Origin: Engraulis encrasicolus
Lineage: Eukaryota; Chordata; Actinopteri; Clupeiformes; Engraulidae
Assembly: GCF_034702125.1 (NCBI RefSeq)
Contig: NC_085868.1
Span: 32,521,086 to 32,585,085, forward strand
Direction: 5' to 3'
Length of the DNA: 64,000 bases
Of this stretch, positions 59,501-64,000 are shown in pieces. Under the pieces are notes generated by a model. That model saw nothing but the letters and a program-made list of their open reading frames with translations. It was not told the DNA's origin and did no database searches. The translations under genes were made by a program, and so were the position numbers. Numbering within the stretch: the first letter of the stretch is position 1; each line of letters opens with the position of its first letter.

Positions 59501-62500
59501 GTGATGGGGATTAGAGTGGTGTCTTACAACTCCCGAGGCTTACGCCTAGGACAGTCTGCTGGGGACAGAGCACACCGTGCTGTTGTTGACCAGCTACTGG
59601 AGACCACGGATATTCTCTGCAAGAGACATTTTTAGCCATACAGGACCTGGATAAACTGAACTCTGTACACAGTGACTTTCATGGAGCGGGAGAGTCCACA
59701 ACAGATCTGAGCAGTCGAGTGCTGCGCGGTAGAATACCTGGAGGTGTGGCCATTTTGTGGCGCAAGAAATATGACCCAATGATTACTGTTATTAGATTAG
59801 AGGTGGACTGGTGTATTGCCATTAAAATTGTGTATGATATGAATGTTTTTATAATTTTAAATGTGTATACCCCATATGACAGCTATAAGAATGAAGATGA
59901 ATACATGAATAGATTGGCTTTTTTAAACTCTTATATTAAGGAATGTATAGGCCTATGTGCAAATGTTTTTTTGATTGGTGATTTGAATGCTGACATTTCT
60001 GATGAGAAATCTCTCTTTGGTCAGCACTTGAAGCAGTTCTGTTATGATAGTAAACTGGTTCTCTCTAGTATGAATTTACTTCCTGCAGATAGTTATACTT
60101 TTATCAGTGAAGCGTGGCACACAACGTCCTGGCTGGATCATGTAATCTGCACAGCCGATGCACATGAAAGTCTGGAAAAGGTAGACATTTTGTATGAGCT
60201 CACCACCACTGATCACTTACCTGTCTCTATGTTGATAAATATTGACAACCTACCCGACTGCAGCAGTTCAACACAAGATGGCGCCAATGGGCCGAAAGTA
60301 AATTGGGCTAAACTATCTAAAGAGGATGTTCTTTATTATTGTGGGAGGTCAGATGTTCTCTTGAGGGAGGTACAGTTGCCAATTAACGCTATTTTATGTC
60401 CAGATATTAACTGTGATAATGTTACTCACTGTAATGATCTCTGTGAAATGTATAACAGCATAGTGACAGCTGTACATGAGGCCAGTAAACCTCTACACAC
60501 TCACCCCAAAAGGGCTAACAACATCAAACCTGGTTGGAACAAGTATGTAGCTGACCATCAAGAAGCTGCTAAGAGGGCTCATAGGGCCTGGGTTGTGGCT
60601 GGTCGGCCTAGGCATGGGCCAGACTTGGAGCATAAGAAACGTGCCAATGCAAGATATAAGTATGCTGTGCGCTTTGTTGGGAAGCATGAGCAAGGCTTAA
60701 GAGCTCATTCTATGGCCACAAACCTTCTTGATAACAATGTCACTGAGTTCTGGAAAGAGGTAAAGGCTACAAATAGGGCCAAAGCTGTACTACCATGCCA
60801 CATTGAGGGGGTATCTGGCGCTGACAATATAGCAGAGCTGTGGAGGCAGCACTATGCAGCTTTGTTTAATTGCATCAAAAGTGAACCCTATTGTGTAGGC
60901 AATCTAAATGAGGAAGCGATTCATTTTACACCCAATGAGGTTGTGTATGCTATAGAACATCTAGCTGATAATAAATCTAGTGGCAATGATAATATCACTG
61001 CTGAGCATCTTAAATTAGCCAGCCCTAGAATTGCAGCTTTGCTGTCTACTTGCTTCACTGGTCTGATGTCACATGGGGTGCTACCCGACACTATGCTCAC
61101 TGTTACATTAGTACCAGTCATTAAGGACAAGACAGGTAAAATAGGGAGCATGGATAATTACAGACCCATTGCCTTAGCCAGTATTCTTTCTAAGGTGTTG
61201 GAGAAACTGTTGCTAGATAGGTTGAGTGAGTTTATCTTTACCACAGAAAATCAATTTGGTTTTAAGCCTATACATAGCACCAACCTATGTATATACACCT
61301 TAAAAGAAACGAATCCTACAGAAGTCATGGTTCTACAATATTCCTGGGGTTTGTTGATGCCTCCAAGGCATTTGATAGAGTGAATGACCATAAGCTCTTC
61401 ACTAAACTCATGCTTAGGGGTGTGCCTGGATGTATTATACGTATTCTTGCTTACTGGTATGCTAAACAACACATGCAGGTGAAATGGGGAAACAGCCTGT
61501 CTTCCCCTTTCAGTGTAGGCAATGGTGTAAGACAAGGGGGGCTTCTACTGTTCTACTGGACTGTTCAACCTATACATGGACAACCTCTCCAAACAACTGG
61601 GGAGATGTAAGACAGGATGTCTGATAGGGAACAATGTTTTAAACCATTTGATGTATGCAGACGATCTTGCTATCATGTCCCCTAGTACTGTTGGATTTCA
61701 GCAGCTACTCAATGTGTGCTCTGAGTATGGGGTCGAGTTTGATGTGCAGTACAATGCAAAAAAGAGTGTTGTGTTGATATGTAGAACCAAGGAGGATCAT
61801 AAAGTGCCTTTTCCAACGTTCTACCTGTCAGGGCAACCAATATGTGTATCAAGCAGTATAAAATATCTTGGGCACATCATCACTGACAAGCTGGAGGATG
61901 ATGCTGACATGTATAGGCAGTAGTGGTGTGGATCGGCACTGCCCTCACGATCCGATTCGATCACGATTCGGGAGGTAGTAGATCCGATTCGATTCGATTC
62001 TATTAGATCCAATCCGATTCGATTCAATTCTACAATGCATTGCAATGCATTACATTTCTACTGAACGCAAAGCAAATGTTCAGCCATGATGAGGAAATAC
62101 AAGTAGTCAAATACTGAGCAACAATTTATTGGCTGTTTTCTGTATCAGTCTGTATCAGTCTTGCAATGTTTTGAAGTGTTTTTATTTAATTTAACATTCA
62201 TTTGCTCCCGAAATATCCATGGAAGTAATTGAAACTTTAAAAAATTGCCGGATTGATTCTGGAAGTTGCCGGATCTGGATCTGGATCGTCCATGCCCCGG
62301 ATCGATTCGGATCGCCGAATCGATCATTGTTGACACCACTAATAGGCAGAGACGAATGTTGTATGCACAAGCTAACATGTTAGTAAGAAAATTTCATTAC
62401 TGTCCTGATGATGTGAAAGTAAGCTTGTTTCGTGCCTACTGTAGCCCTATGTATGCAGCTCCATTATGGATCAACTATAAAAAAGAGACAATGCGTAAAC

Positions 62501-62763
62501 TCCAAGTAGCATATAATGACTGCCTAAGGATATTGCTGAAAAAGCCCAGGAGTTGCAGTGCTAGTAAACTATTTTGTGACTCAGGACTATGTACTTTACA
62601 GGCTCTCCTGAGGAACCTAATGTTTAAGTTCATGTGCCGTTTGGATAAGTCTGAAAACTGCATTATAATGATGCTCACAAGTGCCAGATATAGCTCTGTC
62701 CGTTACCAATCATATATGTGGAAACATTGGTATGGCTGCCTTTTTAAGACCGTCATGACATAG
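59501..62763 (+). pseudogene. LINE ORF2: endonuclease and reverse transcriptase, frameshifted and interrupted
   Basis: Starts MGIRVVSYNSRGLRLGQSAG. A frameshift near 59618 is followed by a 554-codon frame to 61383. Endonuclease motifs: GGVAILWR, NVYTPYD, IGDLNAD, SWLDHVICT, TTDHLPVSM. Reverse transcriptase motifs: NYRPIALASILSKVLEKLLL, FVDASKAFDRV (shifted frame), GVRQGG, then YADDLAIMSPS in a third segment. The C-terminal part resumes at 62350 after the 421-bp insert and ends at 62763. At least three frameshifts, so inactive. Confidence 0.85.
61921..62341. mobile_element. 421-bp hAT-like MITE inside LINE ORF2
   Basis: Ends TAGTGGTGT and ACACCACTA. Exact 8-bp duplication ATAGGCAG at 61913-61920 and 62342-62349. 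Insert plus duplication is 429 bp, a multiple of three, and the ORF2 frame is the same on both sides. Rich in cgattcgatt motifs. Confidence 0.9.
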
Positions 62764-63075
62764 TTTGTATATGCTTTGGCATCATTGCTGTTTTTTTTAA
62801 AATTATTATTATTATTTCTTCTTTTTCCTGCACATTTTATTTCTATGTATATGTTGTGTGTCTGCCTATTGGGCCCTGAGCCTGTAATAAAGTTTATATA
62901 ACCTCATAGTCGAGACAGCCAGGCTTTATACCTGGTGAACAAGACGTTACCCCCTGATTACGTTATTGGAGCTGAATTTGTCTATATCAATCAAGATAAC
63001 TTTTTTCACTGCAGTCGCATTAGACGATAATGATGTTGATAATGATGAAGGTAATGATGGGCTATAGAGCATTGA

Positions 63076-63420
63076 TGCTGGTGTCAACAATTATCGATTC
63101 GGCAATGCATTGCAATGTGGGGCAGGACAATTCAACAATCGATTTGGCAAGTTTCAATGTTCGGAGCAAATGAACATTTAAATTAAAGCACTTGAAAACT
63201 GCAAGACTGATACAGAAAACAGCCAATACAATGTGGTGCAGTATCTGACTGCTCGTAGGCCTATTGCTTCATGACTGATGAAAATTTTGCATTGCTTTCA
63301 GTAGAAATGTAATGCATTGCAATGCATTAGAGAATTGGATTGAATCGAATTTATTCGAGTCATTACCTTCAGAATCGTAATCGTATCGAATCGTGAGGGC
63401 AGAGCCATTGCACACCACTA
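63076..63420. mobile_element. second copy of the 61921 family, inverted
   Basis: Left tggtgtcaacaatt matches the inverse of the first copy's right end. Right end tcgtgagggcagagccattg then ACACCACTA. ATTGATGCTG occurs on both sides (63071, 63426), but the GAT-rich context weakens it as a target duplication. Confidence 0.7.
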
Positions 63421-63439
63421 GGCTAATTGATGCTGCTGC

Positions 63440-63521
63440 AATTAGCTATGATGATGATGATGGTGGTGTTGGTGATACGGCCAGAGCACAATCATGATGA
63501 TCAGGATGATGATGATGACTA

Positions 63522-63555
<34 letters not shown>

Positions 63556-63900
63556 GGTGATGGTGGTGATGCTGCTACCAGCCATTGTTGATGCTGCTAC
63601 TCCCATTAGCCAGAGCACAATGGTGATGAGGATAAGGATGAGAATGATTATTCTGATGTTTACTGTATGTGTTGATGGTTTTGATGACGCTATCACCATT
63701 GTGGATGCTACTACCATAGTGACAGGGAGATGATGCTGATGATGGCGATGACGATGTCAGTGATGATGATGATGATAATGATGATGTCAATGATGATGAT
63801 GATGATGATGAAGATTTTAGTGATGATGATGGTGATGGTGATGATGATGATTATGATGTCATAATGATGATGATGATTGTGGTGTATGTGTTGAGGCTTT
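63440..63900. repeat. degenerate GAT/GGT-rich trinucleotide tract
   Basis: Runs of gatgatgat mixed with ggtggtggt and diverged stretches. Short open frames here (poly-M/V or poly-S/H) are products of the repeat. Similar but sparser sequence begins near 63030. Confidence 0.9.
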
Positions 63901-64000
63901 TACCATTGGTGATGCTCCTGTCATTAGCGCTATTACAGCTGCTATTGAAATGAGGTCAGACAGTACAGAGCTTTCAAAGCTCTCAGGGTGTGATCCACAG

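Larger units (their letters stand above)
57010..62905 (+). mobile_element. LINE (non-LTR retrotransposon) with ORF1 and ORF2, broken by nested insertions
   Basis: ORF1 pieces lie either side of a 1.85-kb insert. ORF2 has an APE-type endonuclease and a reverse transcriptase and is split by a 421-bp insert. The 3' end is an aataaa at 62887-62892 and short AT-rich tail. The clade was not resolved by eye, and the 5' border is uncertain. Confidence 0.8.

Noticed and set aside
59719..61383. 554-codon ORF as a host gene
   Set aside because: Its motifs are those of a LINE endonuclease and reverse transcriptase, and it is flanked by the rest of a LINE.
62935..63070. Host coding sequence after the LINE
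   Set aside because: A short stretch without repeats but no open frame or splice signals that I could support.
63442..63733. Met-rich and Ile/Thr-rich frames at the end of the window
   Set aside because: Forced by the GAT trinucleotide tract.

Overview
The window is from a ray-finned fish (teleost) nuclear genome. It has spliced genes with GT-AG introns and a very high density of CA/TG and GA microsatellites. It also carries many short non-autonomous DNA transposons (several with exact 8-bp target duplications), tRNA-derived SINEs and decayed LINEs of the kinds common in bony fish. No prokaryotic or viral gene was found. The species cannot be read from the sequence.

One host gene is recognisable: lims1 (PINCH-1), a five-LIM-domain focal-adhesion adaptor, on the minus strand from about 47.1 kb down to about 25.1 kb. 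I could place every coding exon with splice sites and matching phases. The form using exons 7b and 10b is 336 codons from the first ATG. It is 325 codons from the internal MANAL start, which is the length of human PINCH-1. The gene has two internal choices: two 93-bp phase-0/0 versions of one half of LIM4 (exons 7a and 7b), and two alternative last exons for the end of LIM5 (10a and 10b). Several splice sites lie directly against CA, UG or CU repeats. Introns also hold decayed tandem copies of exon edges (exon 5 end, exon 6 start, exon 10a end).

Layout: 1-25.1 kb is gene-poor and made of microsatellites, a 35-bp minisatellite and transposon remnants. These include a piggyBac-like element inside a palindrome inside a hAT-like MITE at 3.7-5.8 kb, a Tc1-like remnant at 13.1-13.9 kb, and a hAT-like MITE inside a SINE at 21.3 kb. 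25.1-47.1 kb is lims1. 47.1-56 kb is intergenic with large GT/GA blocks and MITEs. 57-62.9 kb is a plus-strand LINE whose ORF1 is split by a 1.85-kb TIR element that itself holds a 553-bp hAT-like element; its ORF2 is split by a 421-bp hAT-like element. 63.0-63.9 kb is a degenerate GAT-rich tract.

The most interesting biology is the lims1 isoform system. Alternative exons change exactly the two LIM domains (LIM4, LIM5) that in the family bind NCK2 and RSU1, while the ILK-binding LIM1 is constant. The repeat-rich splice sites suggest a simple way the choice could be controlled.
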